Source: an uncultured Bacteroides sp. (GTDB lineage Bacteria > Bacteroidota > Bacteroidia > Bacteroidales > Bacteroidaceae). From it: 64,000 nucleotides of DNA. The DNA lies in the NCBI GenBank assembly GCA_949288585.1, contig CASEKR010000030.1:23279-87278 (forward strand), given 5' to 3'. A model generated the notes under the pieces. That model searched no databases. It was given only the letters and a program-made list of their open reading frames with translations, and was not told where the DNA came from. A program made the position numbers and the translations under genes. Each line of letters begins with the position of its first letter. The first letter of the stretch is position 1. Positions 9,214 to 18,595 of the stretch are shown here, piece by piece.

Positions 9214-9642
9214 ATGACAGAAATCAAAATCCAATCGCTGGAACAAGTTCAAGAAGCGTCCCGCCAGTTTGTCGGGCAGATGGGAGACCACACCGTATTC
9301 GCCCTCTACGGGAAGATGGGCGCAGGCAAGACGACCTTCATCAAGGCCGTGTGTGAAGAACTGGGCGTGGCGGACATGGTGACGTCGCCCACCTTTGCAA
9401 TAGTCAACGAGTACCGCTCGGACACGACGGGCGAACTGATTTATCACTTCGACTTCTACCGGATTAAGAAGTTGGAGGAGGTGTATGACTTGGGCTACGA
9501 GGACTATTTCTATTGCGGCGCTGTCTGTTTTATTGAGTGGCCGGAGCTGATAGAGGAACTGCTGCCCGGCGACACGGTGAAGGTAACCATCGAGGAACAA
9601 GAGGACGGGTCCCGCCTGCTGACCATCGAAGACCCGGAATAA
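9214..9642 (+). CDS. tsaE: tRNA threonylcarbamoyladenosine biosynthesis ATPase TsaE
   Basis: The 142-residue protein has a Walker A motif ([16 protein letters not shown], near residue 31), then [10 protein letters not shown] and [13 protein letters not shown], all typical of TsaE. With TsaD and TsaB it makes the t6A base modification at position 37 of ANN-decoding tRNAs. The length is normal. It is followed after five bases by the Imm17-like gene. Confidence 0.95.
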   Translation: MTEIKIQSLEQVQEASRQFVGQMGDHTVFALYGKMGAGKTTFIKAVCEELGVADMVTSPTFAIVNEYRSDTTGELIYHFDFYRIKKLEEVYDLGYEDYFYCGAVCFIEWPELIEELLPGDTVKVTIEEQEDGSRLLTIEDPE

Positions 9643-9647
9643 GACAC

Positions 9648-9875
9648 ATGGCGAGCCATTACATCATACAGGGTATATTCGCCCTGGCGGGCAGCCTGTC
9701 GCTGCTGGCTGCCTTGCTGGACTGGGACTGGTTCTTCACGGCACGCAACGCACAATTCGTGGTGCGCAACGTGGGACGGCGGCAGGCCCGCTGGTTCTAT
9801 GGAGTGTTGGGAATAATACTGATAGGGATGGCGGCATATTTCTTCATGCATGCCGCCCCCGGACTATCTGCGTGA
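9648..9875 (+). CDS. Imm17-like two-helix membrane protein
   Basis: The 75-residue protein starts MASHYIIQGIFALAGSLSLL and has two membrane segments (about residues 5-24 and 49-68) separated by a basic loop with WFFTARNAQFVVRNVGRRQA. From memory this matches the family named immunity protein 17. No toxin is encoded nearby, so an immunity function here is doubtful. Its 3' end overlaps the tadA 3' end by 12 bases in a convergent arrangement. Confidence 0.7.
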   Translation: MASHYIIQGIFALAGSLSLLAALLDWDWFFTARNAQFVVRNVGRRQARWFYGVLGIILIGMAAYFFMHAAPGLSA

Positions 9876-10295
9876 GGAGAAGAAAGCCTTCATCAGTGCG
9901 GCACATTCTTCGGCCAAGATGCCTGACGTGACTTCTGTCTTCGGGTGCAGGGCTTGGGGGGCATAGCGCCGATAGCCGCGCTTGTCGTCCTCCGCGCCAT
10001 AGACCAGGCGCTTCAACTGTGACCAGCCTATGGCTCCCGCACACATGACGCATGGCTCTACCGTAACATAGAGTGTGCATTCGTTCAAATACTTGCCCCC
10101 CAAAGCAGAAGCGGCGGCGGTAATGGCTTGCATCTCGGCATGGGCGGTGACATCTGTCAGCGTCTCCGTCAGGTTATGGGCACGGGCAATAATGCGTCCT
10201 TTGCACACGACCAAGGCACCCACGGGCACCTCGCCCCTTTCAGCCGCCTTGCGTGCCTCAGCCAAAGCTTGTTTCATGTAGAAAGTATCGTCCAT
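9864..10295 (-). CDS. tadA: tRNA-specific adenosine deaminase
   Basis: The 143-residue protein has the cytidine/adenosine deaminase zinc motifs HAEMQAI (near residue 52) and PCVMCAGAI (near 80). The C-terminal part GILAEECAALMKAFFSSRR matches TadA. It converts A34 to inosine in tRNA-Arg(ACG). It is convergent with the Imm17-like gene and has the RHH-like gene just upstream on the same strand. Confidence 0.93.
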   Translation of the reverse strand: MDDTFYMKQALAEARKAAERGEVPVGALVVCKGRIIARAHNLTETLTDVTAHAEMQAITAAASALGGKYLNECTLYVTVEPCVMCAGAIGWSQLKRLVYGAEDDKRGYRRYAPQALHPKTEVTSGILAEECAALMKAFFSSRR

Positions 10296-10302
10296 CGTTT
10301 TT

Positions 10303-10536
10303 TTATCTTCTCATATCGTGTTCACAAAAGAGCGTGGGGTAATCGTCCTCCATGTTCTTGTGGATGAACCCCAAGATGGTCTCGCGGAACCAACGTGACT
10401 TATTCGTTATCTTGTAGCGGGCCAGGTAATGGTCGACAATGCGCAACTCTTCGTCGCTCATCAGACATACGATGCGCTGTTTGCGCTTCACTCCGCGCAA
10501 GGCATCTTTGGTATTGGTTTTAGTCCTTTTCCTCAT
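10303..10536 (-). CDS. Small RHH-like protein
   Basis: The start at 10536 (MRKRTKTNTKDALRGVKRKQ) is preferred, because the upstream extension reads through promoter-like sequence. The 77-residue product has a basic N-terminus and a helical part (RIVCLMSDEELRIVDHYLAR, then SRWFRETIL) like ribbon-helix-helix or mobilisation-type regulators. Its stop lies 7 bases upstream of the tadA start. The function is unknown. Confidence 0.65.
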   Translation of the reverse strand: MRKRTKTNTKDALRGVKRKQRIVCLMSDEELRIVDHYLARYKITNKSRWFRETILGFIHKNMEDDYPTLFCEHDMRR

Positions 10537-10620
10537 ATTCTTTGCAAATTTAAGCTTCCTTTGGCAAATACAAAACAGAAAAAGCCTAATTTTGCATCTG
10601 GAGACCAAAAAGACAAGAGA

Positions 10621-10989
10621 ATGCCTACACATACTCAGTTCGGGAAGGCAGGAGAAGATGCCGCCGCCGACTACTTACTTCGACAGGGATATGACATCCG
10701 TGACCGCAACTGGCGGAAAAACCGCCTGGAACTGGATATTGTGGCCTGCAAAGATGGCTTGTTGGTGTTTGTCGAAGTAAAGACTCGACGGAACACGGAC
10801 TTCCGTGAACCGCATGAAGCGGTGGACTGGAAGAAAATACGCCACATCGTAGTAGCCGCAGACGCCTATATCAAACTACATAACATAGATGCGGATATCC
10901 GCTTCGACATCATCGACGTGGTAGGAAAAGATGGGCAATTCCAGATAACCCACATCGAAGATGCTTTTGACTCGCCCATTTTTACTTAA
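10621..10989 (+). CDS. YraN/UPF0102 family endonuclease-like protein
   Basis: The 122-residue protein has GKAGEDAAADYLLRQGYDI at the N-terminus and NRLELDIVACKDGLLVFVEV plus KTRR in the middle. These give the E...D...E-x-K nuclease core typical of YraN. The family's biological role is unsettled. The start at 10621 is the only sensible one. birA follows at once. Confidence 0.9.
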   Translation: MPTHTQFGKAGEDAAADYLLRQGYDIRDRNWRKNRLELDIVACKDGLLVFVEVKTRRNTDFREPHEAVDWKKIRHIVVAADAYIKLHNIDADIRFDIIDVVGKDGQFQITHIEDAFDSPIFT

Positions 10990-10993
10990 AAAC

Positions 10994-11767
10994 ATGTACC
11001 CAATGACAGCTACACACCCATTCTTACTCATAAAGTTGGATGAAACAGACTCAACCAACCGCTACCTGACATACCTTTGTGACCGGGAGCGCATAACGGA
11101 ATACACCACCGTCTGCGCCGACTACCAGACCGCCGGCAAAGGCCAACGGGGTAACTCGTGGGAATCGGAACGGGGCCGGAACCTGATGTTCAGCATCGTG
11201 CTGTATCCCGCGTTCTTGTCCCCGCAACGGCAGTTCCTCTTGTCTCAACTCACTGCTTTGGCCGTCAAGGAAGAACTGGAGCAATGGACAGAAGGCATCT
11301 GCATTAAGTGGCCTAATGACATCTATTGGCACGAAAAGAAAATCTGTGGCCTGCTGATAGAAAATGAGCTTTCGCCGGAAAGTATTACGCGTAGCATTGC
11401 CGGCATTGGGGTGAACATCAACCAAGAGACCTTCCGAAGCGATGCTCCTAACCCGGTCTCGCTGAAACAGATTACGGGACAGGAGCACGACCGCAGTCAG
11501 ATACTGCAAGGCATTGTGCAACGGATACGCACATACTACGAAGGACTGCGACAGCCGGAAGCCGGGCGTCGCGCCGTGGCTGCGGACATTGCCACGCGCT
11601 ACGGCCAGGCCCTGTTCCGCCGCACAGGCTGGTACCCTTATGAAGACGCCAAAGGATGCTTCGAAGCCTGCCTGCTGCGCGTGGAAGAAGACGGACGCTT
11701 CGTCCTGCAAGACCGGGCGGGGCGGGAACGCGCGTATTTATTCAAGGAAGTGGCGTATATCCTATGA
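10994..11767 (+). CDS. birA: Biotin--[acetyl-CoA-carboxylase] ligase
   Basis: The start at 10994 (MYPMTATHPFLL) is preferred to 10961, which overlaps yraN. The 257-residue class I ligase lacks the DNA-binding domain of E. coli BirA. It has GKGQRGNSWES (biotinyl-AMP loop, near residue 48) and IKWPNDIYWHEKKICGLLIE (near 104). It attaches biotin to carboxylases in the cytoplasm. The MATE gene follows after 18 bases. Confidence 0.93.
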   Translation: MYPMTATHPFLLIKLDETDSTNRYLTYLCDRERITEYTTVCADYQTAGKGQRGNSWESERGRNLMFSIVLYPAFLSPQRQFLLSQLTALAVKEELEQWTEGICIKWPNDIYWHEKKICGLLIENELSPESITRSIAGIGVNINQETFRSDAPNPVSLKQITGQEHDRSQILQGIVQRIRTYYEGLRQPEAGRRAVAADIATRYGQALFRRTGWYPYEDAKGCFEACLLRVEEDGRFVLQDRAGRERAYLFKEVAYIL

Positions 11768-11785
11768 CAGGCTGAACCATTATCC

Positions 11786-13093
11786 ATGAAACCTATCGAC
11801 AAACAAATCCTGCACATCGCGTTGCCTTCCATCGTGAGCAACATTACCGTGCCCCTGTTGGGGTTGGTGGACGTCACCATCGTGGGACACTTGGGCAGCC
11901 CGGCCTATATCGGCGCCATTGCCGTGGGCGGGTTGCTGTTCAATATCATCTATTGGATTTTCGGTTTCCTGCGTATGGGCACCAGCGGCATGACATCGCA
12001 AGCTTACGGACGGAGGGATGATGACGAAGTGTTACGCCTGTTGGCACGGGCCGTGGGATTGGGGCTACTGATTGCCATGGGGTTAGTGGCATTGCAGACC
12101 CCCATCGTGCAGGCGGCCTTCCTGTTCATCCACCCCACGGATGAGATACGTGAACTGGCCACTACGTATTTCCGTATCTGCATCTGGGGAGCACCGGCCA
12201 TGCTGGGGCTTTACGGACTAACGGGCTGGTACATCGGGATGCAAAACTCACGCATTCCCATGATGATAGCCATCACGCAAAACGTAGTAAACATAGCGGC
12301 CAGCCTGTCGTTCGTCTATTTCTGCGGGATGAAGGTGGAGGGCGTGGCTTTGGGAACGCTCGTGGCGCAATGGGCCGGCCTCCTCATGGGGTTAGGACTA
12401 TGGTCACACAACTACGGCTACTTGCGCCGCCATTCCCTGGCCTTGCAGGGAGTATGGCAACGGGAGGCCATGTCGCGTTTCTTCGGTGTGAACCGCGATA
12501 TATTCCTGCGAACGCTGTGTCTGGTGGCAGTGACGATGTTCTTTACCTCAGCCGGGGCCGGGCAGGGGGAAATCATCCTAGCTGTCAACACCTTGCTGAT
12601 GCAACTTTTCACCCTCTTTTCGTATGTAATGGACGGTTTCGCCTATGCCGGCGAGGCATTGAGCGGGCGGTACATCGGCGCAGGAGACCGCCCGATGTTC
12701 CGAGCCACCGTGCGGCGGCTGTTCATGTGGGGAATGGGCATGGCCTTGCTGTTTACCACGGCCTATGCCTTGGGCGGGAATGCTTTCCTAAGCCTGCTGA
12801 CAGACGAGCAGGAGGTGATAACCGCTTCGGGTGAATACTTCCTATGGGCATTGGCCATCCCTGTGGCGGGCATGGCGGCTTTCGTATGGGACGGGGTCTT
12901 TATTGGGGCGACGGCCACGCGAGGAATGCTGGCAGCCATGTTCATAGCGGCCTTGTGCTTTTTCGGGCTTTACTATGGTTTGCGGGACACATGGGGCAAC
13001 CATGCGTTGTGGATGGCGTTCGTGACCTACCTGGCCATGCGCGGAGCCGTACAGACGGGATGGGCGAAGCGTATGTTTTCACACTGGACGTAA
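11786..13093 (+). CDS. MATE family efflux transporter (DinF-like)
   Basis: The 435-residue protein has about twelve hydrophobic segments and the MATE opening IDKQILHIALPSIVSNITVP, followed by GLVDVTIVGHLG. Such transporters export cations and drugs using Na or H gradients. The length is normal. It probably shares a transcript with birA. Confidence 0.92.
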   Translation: MKPIDKQILHIALPSIVSNITVPLLGLVDVTIVGHLGSPAYIGAIAVGGLLFNIIYWIFGFLRMGTSGMTSQAYGRRDDDEVLRLLARAVGLGLLIAMGLVALQTPIVQAAFLFIHPTDEIRELATTYFRICIWGAPAMLGLYGLTGWYIGMQNSRIPMMIAITQNVVNIAASLSFVYFCGMKVEGVALGTLVAQWAGLLMGLGLWSHNYGYLRRHSLALQGVWQREAMSRFFGVNRDIFLRTLCLVAVTMFFTSAGAGQGEIILAVNTLLMQLFTLFSYVMDGFAYAGEALSGRYIGAGDRPMFRATVRRLFMWGMGMALLFTTAYALGGNAFLSLLTDEQEVITASGEYFLWALAIPVAGMAAFVWDGVFIGATATRGMLAAMFIAALCFFGLYYGLRDTWGNHALWMAFVTYLAMRGAVQTGWAKRMFSHWT

Positions 13094-13159
13094 TCGCAAA
13101 GAACCGTACATTGCAACCAAGTTGCGGGGAAGAATGCACGTTTTCTATATCTTTCTTCG

Positions 13160-13167
13160 TACTTTTG
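13160..13167 (+). promoter_or_regulatory. Promoter -7 box of the copper ATPase gene
   Basis: TACTTTTG matches TAnnTTTG and lies 36 bases before the ATG at 13203. GAAGGAG, just before the ATG, could be a ribosome binding site. Confidence 0.55.
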
Positions 13168-13202
13168 CAGCGCAATCAACCAAAACTATCCGAAGGAGAA
13201 TT

Positions 13203-15645
13203 ATGGCAAATACAAACCGACAAGAAACCTTCCCCATCCTGGGCATGAGTTGCGCCGCCTGCGCCGCCCGCGTGGACAAGACGCTGAACAAGCAGCCGGG
13301 CGTGTGCCAGGCATCCGTCAACTATGCCGCCGCCACGGCCTTGGTGGAATATGACCCGGCACAGACCTCGCCCGAAGCCCTGCAACACGCCCGAGGTGGA
13401 AGAAGCGCACGTCAAGAAATACAAATCACTGAAGCAACGCACTTTCTTTGCCATCCTCTTGGCCATCCCCATCGCCGTCATCGGCATGGGCTTCATGGAC
13501 AGGGCGTGGGCAGGCTGGGTCACGTGGGCACTTTCCACGCCGGTTGTGTTCGTTTTGGGGCGGTCATTCTTTGGCAATGCCTGGAAGCAACTCCGGCACG
13601 GCTCGGCCAACATGGACACGCTGGTGGCCAGCAGCACGGGCGTGGCCTATCTGTTCAGCGTGTTCAACCTGTTCTTCCCCGACTTCTGGCTGTCCAGGGG
13701 AATTACGCCGCACGTCTATTTTGAATCATCGAGCGTCATCATCGCCTTCATCCTGTTGGGACGTCTGCTGGAGGAGCGGGCCAAGGGAAACACTTCGCAG
13801 GCCATCAAGAAGCTGATGGGGTTGCAGCCGAAGACCGTCACCCTCGTGATTAATGAAGCATTAAAAGAAGTCCCCATCACCCAAGTCAGGCCAGGCGACA
13901 TCATCCAGGTGAAGCCCGGCGAACGCATCGCCGTGGACGGGGTGGTGACGGACGGCAGTTCCTACGTGGACGAAAGCATGCTGAGCGGCGAGCCAGTGCC
14001 CGTGGCCAAGCGCAAGGACACCAAGGTCTATGCCGGCACCATCAACCAGAAAGGCAGCTTCCGCTTCCGGGCGGACAAGGTGGGGACGGACACACTCCTC
14101 GCCAAGATTATCCACCTGGTGCAGGACGCGCAAGGCTCGAAGGCACCCGTGCAGAAGCTGGTGGACCGGGTGGCCGCCGTGTTCGTGCCTGTCATCATGG
14201 GCATCGCGCTGCTCTCCTTCATTCTTTGGATGGTATTGGATTCCTCGGACGGATTCACCCACGGCCTGTTGGCACTGGTGACGGTGCTCATCATCGCCTG
14301 CCCCTGCGCCTTGGGGCTTGCCACGCCTACGGCCATCATGGTGGGCATCGGCAAAGGAGCCGAGCGGGGCATCCTCATCAAGGACGCGGAAAGCCTGGAG
14401 ACGGCCAAGAAGGTGAATGCCGTGGTATTGGACAAGACGGGCACCGTGACCGAGGGACATCCCGCCGTGCAACACATCCTTTGGACGGACGAGGAAGCCA
14501 AGCAATACGCCCCCGTCCTGTTGGCCTTGGAAAGGAAATCCGAACATCCGCTGGCGGAAGCCATCTTGCTGAATGAAGAATTAAGAATGAAAGATGGAGA
14601 ATGGAGCGTGGATAACTTCGAGAGTTTGACAGGGCAAGGGGTGAAAGGCACCTATAAGGGTGTCGCTTATTATGCAGGCAATCGCCGCCTGATGGAGGGC
14701 AAACGCATCTCCCCCACCCTGCAAGAAGCCTCCTCAGCTTGGGAAGCTGAAGCGCAGACGGTAATTTGGTTTGCCAACGAGACGGAAGCCTTGGCCGTCA
14801 TCGCCATAGCCGACCGCATCAAGGCTTCGTCCGTAGAAGCCATCCGCACCCTGCAAGCCGAAGACATCGAAGTGCATCTGCTGACGGGCGACAATAAAGC
14901 CACCGCCCAGGCCATCGCCCGGCAGGCAGGCATCGCGAAATACAAGGCGGGCGTATTGCCCCAGGACAAAGCCGCCTACATCCGGCAGTTGCAACAAGCG
15001 GGCAAGGTGGTGGCCATGGTGGGCGACGGCATCAACGACAGTGCCGCCCTGGCGCAGGCCGACCTCAGCATCGCCATGGGCAGCGGCAGCGACATTGCCA
15101 TGGACGTGGCAAAGATGACGCTCATCTCCTCCGACCTGCGCAAGATACCCGAAGCCCTGCGCCTCTCCCGCCTGACGGTGCGCACCATCCGGCAGAACCT
15201 CTTCTGGGCCTTCATCTACAACACGATAGGCGTGCCCATCGCCGCCGGCGTGCTCTACCCCGTCTGCGGCTTCCTGCTCAACCCGATGATTGGCGGGGCG
15301 GCCATGGCGTTCAGCAGCGTCAGCGTGGTGACGAACAGCCTAAGGCTGCGGAGAAAAAGATTGGGAGTGACGAGCTACGAGCTACAAGCTACAAGCACCG
15401 ATGATTATCAACCTAACATTTTAAAAGAAAAGACAATGGAAAAGCAATTCAAAGTAAGCGGCATGATGTGCAACCACTGCCGCATGCATGTGGAGAAAGC
15501 ATTGAACAAACTGGAAGGCGTCAGCGCCACCGTCACCCTCGACCCGCCCGTGGCCACGGTGAAGTTCACAGGCAAGGAGTATTCGCTGGCCGAATTGCAG
15601 GCACAGGTGAGCGAAGAAGCCGGAGACTATACGCTGATCGAATAA
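13203..15645 (+). CDS. copA: Copper-translocating P-type ATPase, frameshifted N-terminal domain, fused C-terminal HMA domain
   Basis: An N-terminal HMA domain with the metal motif GMSCAACAARV starts at 13203. It breaks off near 13383 and the ATPase continues in the +1 frame (NTPEVEEAHVKKYKSLKQ). The end of the HMA domain and the linker appear deleted. The rest is intact: CPC in IIACPCALGLATPT, the DKTGT phosphorylation site, LLTGDN and MVGDGINDSAAL. After the last helices the frame runs without a stop through a linker that looks like intergenic sequence into a second HMA domain (GMMCNHC). The product would export Cu(I) across the inner membrane. Whether the N-terminal break is real, programmed or an error cannot be decided here. 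Confidence 0.85.
15436..15645 (+). CDS. CopZ-like HMA metallochaperone domain, in frame with copA
   Basis: An ATG at 15436 would give a free 69-residue HMA protein (MEKQFKVSGMMCNHCRMHVE) with the metal-binding MxCxxC motif. An AAAAGAAAAGA purine tract precedes it. It is in the same frame as copA with no stop between, so it may be made as a fusion, separately, or both. In related organisms I would expect a separate gene. Confidence 0.6.
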   Translation: MEKQFKVSGMMCNHCRMHVEKALNKLEGVSATVTLDPPVATVKFTGKEYSLAELQAQVSEEAGDYTLIE

Positions 15646-15658
15646 TATCCGCAGGCGT

Positions 15659-15773
15659 GCCAAGTAGGTACTTGTGAGGTCGCCAAGTAGGGACTTGTAA
15701 AGTTGCCAAGTAGGGACTTGTAAAGTTGCCAAGTAGGTACTTGTGAGGTTGCCAAGTGGGTACTTGCGACGGC
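15659..15773. repeat. 23-base tandem array after copA
   Basis: Five units start GCCAAGTAGG or GCCAAGTGGG at 23-base steps from 15659. Each has the core AAGTAGGKACTT, a near-palindrome (AAGT...ACTT). Nothing coding is seen between 15646 and 15915. Confidence 0.88.
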
Positions 15774-15880
15774 GCAAAATAAGACGCCAAGGAAGCTTCT
15801 CCCCGGACAGGGCAGGAAGAAGAAGCCCACTCTTTTCCAAAATTTCACACCCAAAACGCCGGATTCTCCCCGAGAAAGCC

Positions 15881-15888
15881 TATCTTTG
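15881..15888 (+). promoter_or_regulatory. Promoter -7 box of the oxidoreductase operon
   Basis: TATCTTTG matches the Bacteroidetes -7 box and lies 28 bases before the TPR gene start, the first gene of the cluster. Confidence 0.6.
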
Positions 15889-15915
15889 TGGCTGATTAAT
15901 CAGAAAGACATCCGT

Positions 15916-16191
15916 ATGGAGCAACTGGAACTGATAAAAGAACATCTGTGGAAGAACCAGGTGGACGAGGCCATCCGCAAGCTGGACGCCCTCTTGCAAG
16001 ACGACTTCGCGGGGAAGGACGAGGCCTATTACCTGCGCGGCAACGCCTACCGCAAGCAGAGCAACTGGCAGCAGGCCCTGAACGATTACCAGCGTGCCAC
16101 CGACCTCAATCCCGAAAGCCCTGCCGTACACGCCCGCCGCGCCCTGCTGGACATTCTGGAGTTCTACAACAAGGATATGTATAATCATTAA
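15916..16191 (+). CDS. Small TPR protein
   Basis: The start at 15916 (MEQLELIKEHLWKNQVDEAI) lies after the promoter; the longer frame would start inside it. The 91-residue product has two TPR-like helical hairpins (DEAYYLRGNAYRKQSNWQQA near residue 36, then ALNDYQRATDLNPESP). It is the first gene before the ferredoxin oxidoreductase subunits and may help assemble them, which is inference. Confidence 0.8.
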   Translation: MEQLELIKEHLWKNQVDEAIRKLDALLQDDFAGKDEAYYLRGNAYRKQSNWQQALNDYQRATDLNPESPAVHARRALLDILEFYNKDMYNH

Positions 16192-16209
16192 CTAAAATAT
16201 AACGTAATT

Positions 16210-16437
16210 ATGGCTAAGATAAAAGGAGCAATCGTGGTGGACACCGAGCGTTGCAAGGGATGCAACCTCTGCGCCGTGGCGTGCCCGCTACACGTGATAG
16301 CACTCGCCAAGGAGGTGAACTTGAAGGGCTACAACTATGCCCAGCAGATATTGGAAGATACGTGCAACGGCTGCGCATCGTGTGCCACGGTGTGTCCGGA
16401 CGGTTGCATATCGGTGTACAAAGTAAGAGTTGAATAA
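16210..16437 (+). CDS. 2-oxoacid:ferredoxin oxidoreductase, ferredoxin-like subunit
   Basis: The 75-residue protein binds two [4Fe-4S] clusters. The motifs are CKGCNLCAVACP (residues 15-26) and CNGCASCATVCP (near 53). It is the electron-transfer (delta) subunit of the complex encoded by the following genes, passing electrons from 2-oxoacid oxidation to ferredoxin. Confidence 0.92.
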   Translation: MAKIKGAIVVDTERCKGCNLCAVACPLHVIALAKEVNLKGYNYAQQILEDTCNGCASCATVCPDGCISVYKVRVE

Positions 16438-16519
16438 TTAATGAAGAACTAATAATGAAGAATGAAGAATCTTGGAAGCAGCCTGTTCTTCATTCTTAAT
16501 TCTTCATTCTTCATTTAAA
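16438..16519. repeat. Low-complexity inverted repeat
   Basis: ATGAAGAATGAAGAATC and its complement (TTCTTCATTCTTAATTCTTC region) face each other around a short loop between the ferredoxin and alpha subunit genes. Similar ATTCTTCATT runs recur at 48549, 60349 and 63870. Confidence 0.7.
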
Positions 16520-16530
16520 CATCAGAAGAT

Positions 16531-17607
16531 ATGGCAGAAGAAGTAGTATTGATGAAAGGGAACGAAGCCATCGCCCGTGCCGCCATCCGTTGCGGGGCGG
16601 ACGGTTACTTCGGCTATCCCATCACTCCCCAATCGGAGGTATTGGAAACCCTTGCCGAGTTGAAGCCTTGGGAAACGACGGGCATGGTCGTGGTGCAGGC
16701 CGAGAGCGAGGTGGCTTCCATTAACATGGTATATGGCGGCGCCGGTGCCGGCAAGATGGTGATGACCTCGTCCAGCAGCCCCGGCGTCAGCCTGATGCAA
16801 GAGGGCGTGTCCTACCTGGCAGGCGCCGAGTTGCCTTGCCTCATTGTCAACGTGATGCGCGGCGGCCCCGGATTGGGCACCATCCAGCCCAGCCAAGCCG
16901 ACTATTTCCAGACCACCAAGGGAGGCGGGCACGGCGACTATCGCCTGATTACCCTCGCCCCTGCTTCGGTGCAGGAGATGGCCGACTTCGTGGGCCTCGC
17001 TTTTGAACTCGCCTTCAAGTACCGCAACCCGGCTGTCATCTTGGCGGACGGCGTCATCGGGCAGATGATGGAGAAGGTCGTGCTGCCCCCGCAGAAGCCC
17101 CGCCGCACGGACGAGGAAGTCATCGCGCAATGCCCTTGGGCCACCACGGGACGCACCAAAGACCGCAAGCCCAACATCATCACCTCGCTCGAACTCAAGC
17201 CCGAAGCGATGGAAGTGAACAACCTGCGCTTCCAGGCCAAGTACAAGAAGATAGAAGAGAACGAAGTCCGCTTCGAGAAAATCCAGTGCGACGACGCCGA
17301 CTACCTCATCGTGGCTTTCGGCTCCATGGCACGCATCGGACAGAAGGCCATGGAACTGGCCCGCGAGGAGGGCATCAAGGTGGGCATCCTGCGCCCCATC
17401 ACCCTCTGGCCCTTCCCCACGCAAGCCATTGCCGAGATGGCCAATCAGGTGAAAGGCATGCTCGTGACCGAGTTGAACGCCGGGCAGATGGTGGAAGATG
17501 TCCGTCTGTCCGTCGGCGGCAAGGTCAAGGTGGAGCACTTCGGACGCTTGGGCGGCATCGTGCCCGACCCGGACGAGATTGTCGAGGCGCTGAAGGCAAT
17601 GATTTGA
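16531..17607 (+). CDS. korA: 2-oxoacid:ferredoxin oxidoreductase alpha subunit
   Basis: The 358-residue protein starts with a pyrimidine-binding domain (GNEAIARAAIRCGADGYFGY, then PITPQSEVLE) and has the SSPGVSLMQEG motif near residue 90. Together with the beta and gamma subunits it oxidatively decarboxylates a 2-oxoacid to an acyl-CoA. The symbol is by analogy; a branched-chain (Vor) substrate is equally possible from sequence. Confidence 0.88.
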   Translation: MAEEVVLMKGNEAIARAAIRCGADGYFGYPITPQSEVLETLAELKPWETTGMVVVQAESEVASINMVYGGAGAGKMVMTSSSSPGVSLMQEGVSYLAGAELPCLIVNVMRGGPGLGTIQPSQADYFQTTKGGGHGDYRLITLAPASVQEMADFVGLAFELAFKYRNPAVILADGVIGQMMEKVVLPPQKPRRTDEEVIAQCPWATTGRTKDRKPNIITSLELKPEAMEVNNLRFQAKYKKIEENEVRFEKIQCDDADYLIVAFGSMARIGQKAMELAREEGIKVGILRPITLWPFPTQAIAEMANQVKGMLVTELNAGQMVEDVRLSVGGKVKVEHFGRLGGIVPDPDEIVEALKAMI

Positions 17608-17625
17608 CACGTAACGCATTGGACT

Positions 17626-17856
17626 ATGGACATTGACAAGATACGAAACATACTGAACCTCTTCTTCATGCTGCTGGCCTTGCTGGCCGTCATCTTCTAC
17701 TTCACGATGGCGCAAGACCAACGCTTCTTCCTCTACACGTGCGGAGCGGCGATAATCATCAAGATGGCGGAGAGCTTCATACGTTTCACCAAGATTACCA
17801 AACCCAACAAAGACAAGAACAGCGATTATGACAAAAGAAGATATCATCAAGCCTGA
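17626..17856 (+). CDS. Small membrane protein in the oxidoreductase operon
   Basis: The 76-residue protein has two hydrophobic segments (about residues 10-28 and 33-50) and a basic, polar C-terminus. It overlaps the beta subunit gene by 29 bases, so it is translated with it. It may tether the complex to the membrane, but I know no function for it. Confidence 0.78.
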   Translation: MDIDKIRNILNLFFMLLALLAVIFYFTMAQDQRFFLYTCGAAIIIKMAESFIRFTKITKPNKDKNSDYDKRRYHQA

Positions 17857-18589
17857 AAATCTGGTTTACAAGAAACCGACGCTGATGAACGACAATCCCA
17901 TGCACTACTGCCCGGGATGCAGCCATGGCGTCGTACACAAGCTCATCGCCGAGGTCATCGAGGAGATGGGCATGGAGGACAAGGCCGTCGGCATATCGCC
18001 CGTGGGCTGTGCCGTGTTCATCTACAATTACTTGGACATCGACTGGCAAGAAGCCGCACACGGCCGTGCGCCAGCCTTGGCCACCGCCATCAAGCGCCTT
18101 TGGCCCAGCCGGTTGGTCTTCACCTACCAAGGCGACGGCGACTTGGCTTGCATCGGCACGGCGGAGACCATCCACGCCTTGAACCGTGGGGAGAACATCA
18201 CCATCATCTTCATCAACAACGCCATCTATGGCATGACGGGCGGGCAGATGGCCCCCACGACCTTGGTCGGACAGAAGACCTCCACCTGTCCCTACGGCCG
18301 CAACGTGCATCTGCACGGCTATCCCCTGAAGATTGCCGACATCGCCGCCCAACTGGAAGGCACAGCCTACGTGACGCGCCAAAGCGTGCAGTCCGTCCCC
18401 GCTATCCGCAAGGCCAAGAAGGCCATCCGCAAGGCGTTCGAGAACTCGATGGCAGGCAAGGGCAGCAACTTGGTGGAAATCGTCTCCACCTGCAACTCCG
18501 GTTGGAAGATGTCGCCCGAGAAGGCCAACAAGTGGATGGAAGAGAACATGTTCCCGTTCTATCCGTTGGGAGATTTGAAAGACAAATAG
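17828..18589 (+). CDS. korB: 2-oxoacid:ferredoxin oxidoreductase beta subunit
   Basis: The 253-residue protein has the TPP-binding motif GDGDLACIGTAETIHALNRG followed by IIFINNAIYGMTGGQMAPTT, and an N-terminal HYCPGCSHGVVHKL with cluster-type cysteines. It is the catalytic TPP subunit working with the alpha and gamma subunits. Confidence 0.92.
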   Translation: MTKEDIIKPENLVYKKPTLMNDNPMHYCPGCSHGVVHKLIAEVIEEMGMEDKAVGISPVGCAVFIYNYLDIDWQEAAHGRAPALATAIKRLWPSRLVFTYQGDGDLACIGTAETIHALNRGENITIIFINNAIYGMTGGQMAPTTLVGQKTSTCPYGRNVHLHGYPLKIADIAAQLEGTAYVTRQSVQSVPAIRKAKKAIRKAFENSMAGKGSNLVEIVSTCNSGWKMSPEKANKWMEENMFPFYPLGDLKDK

Positions 18590-18595
18590 GAATTT

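Noticed and set aside
16522-17850. Long minus-strand frame opposite korA
   Set aside because: It is a codon-bias shadow of a well-recognised gene, with His-rich translation and no motif.
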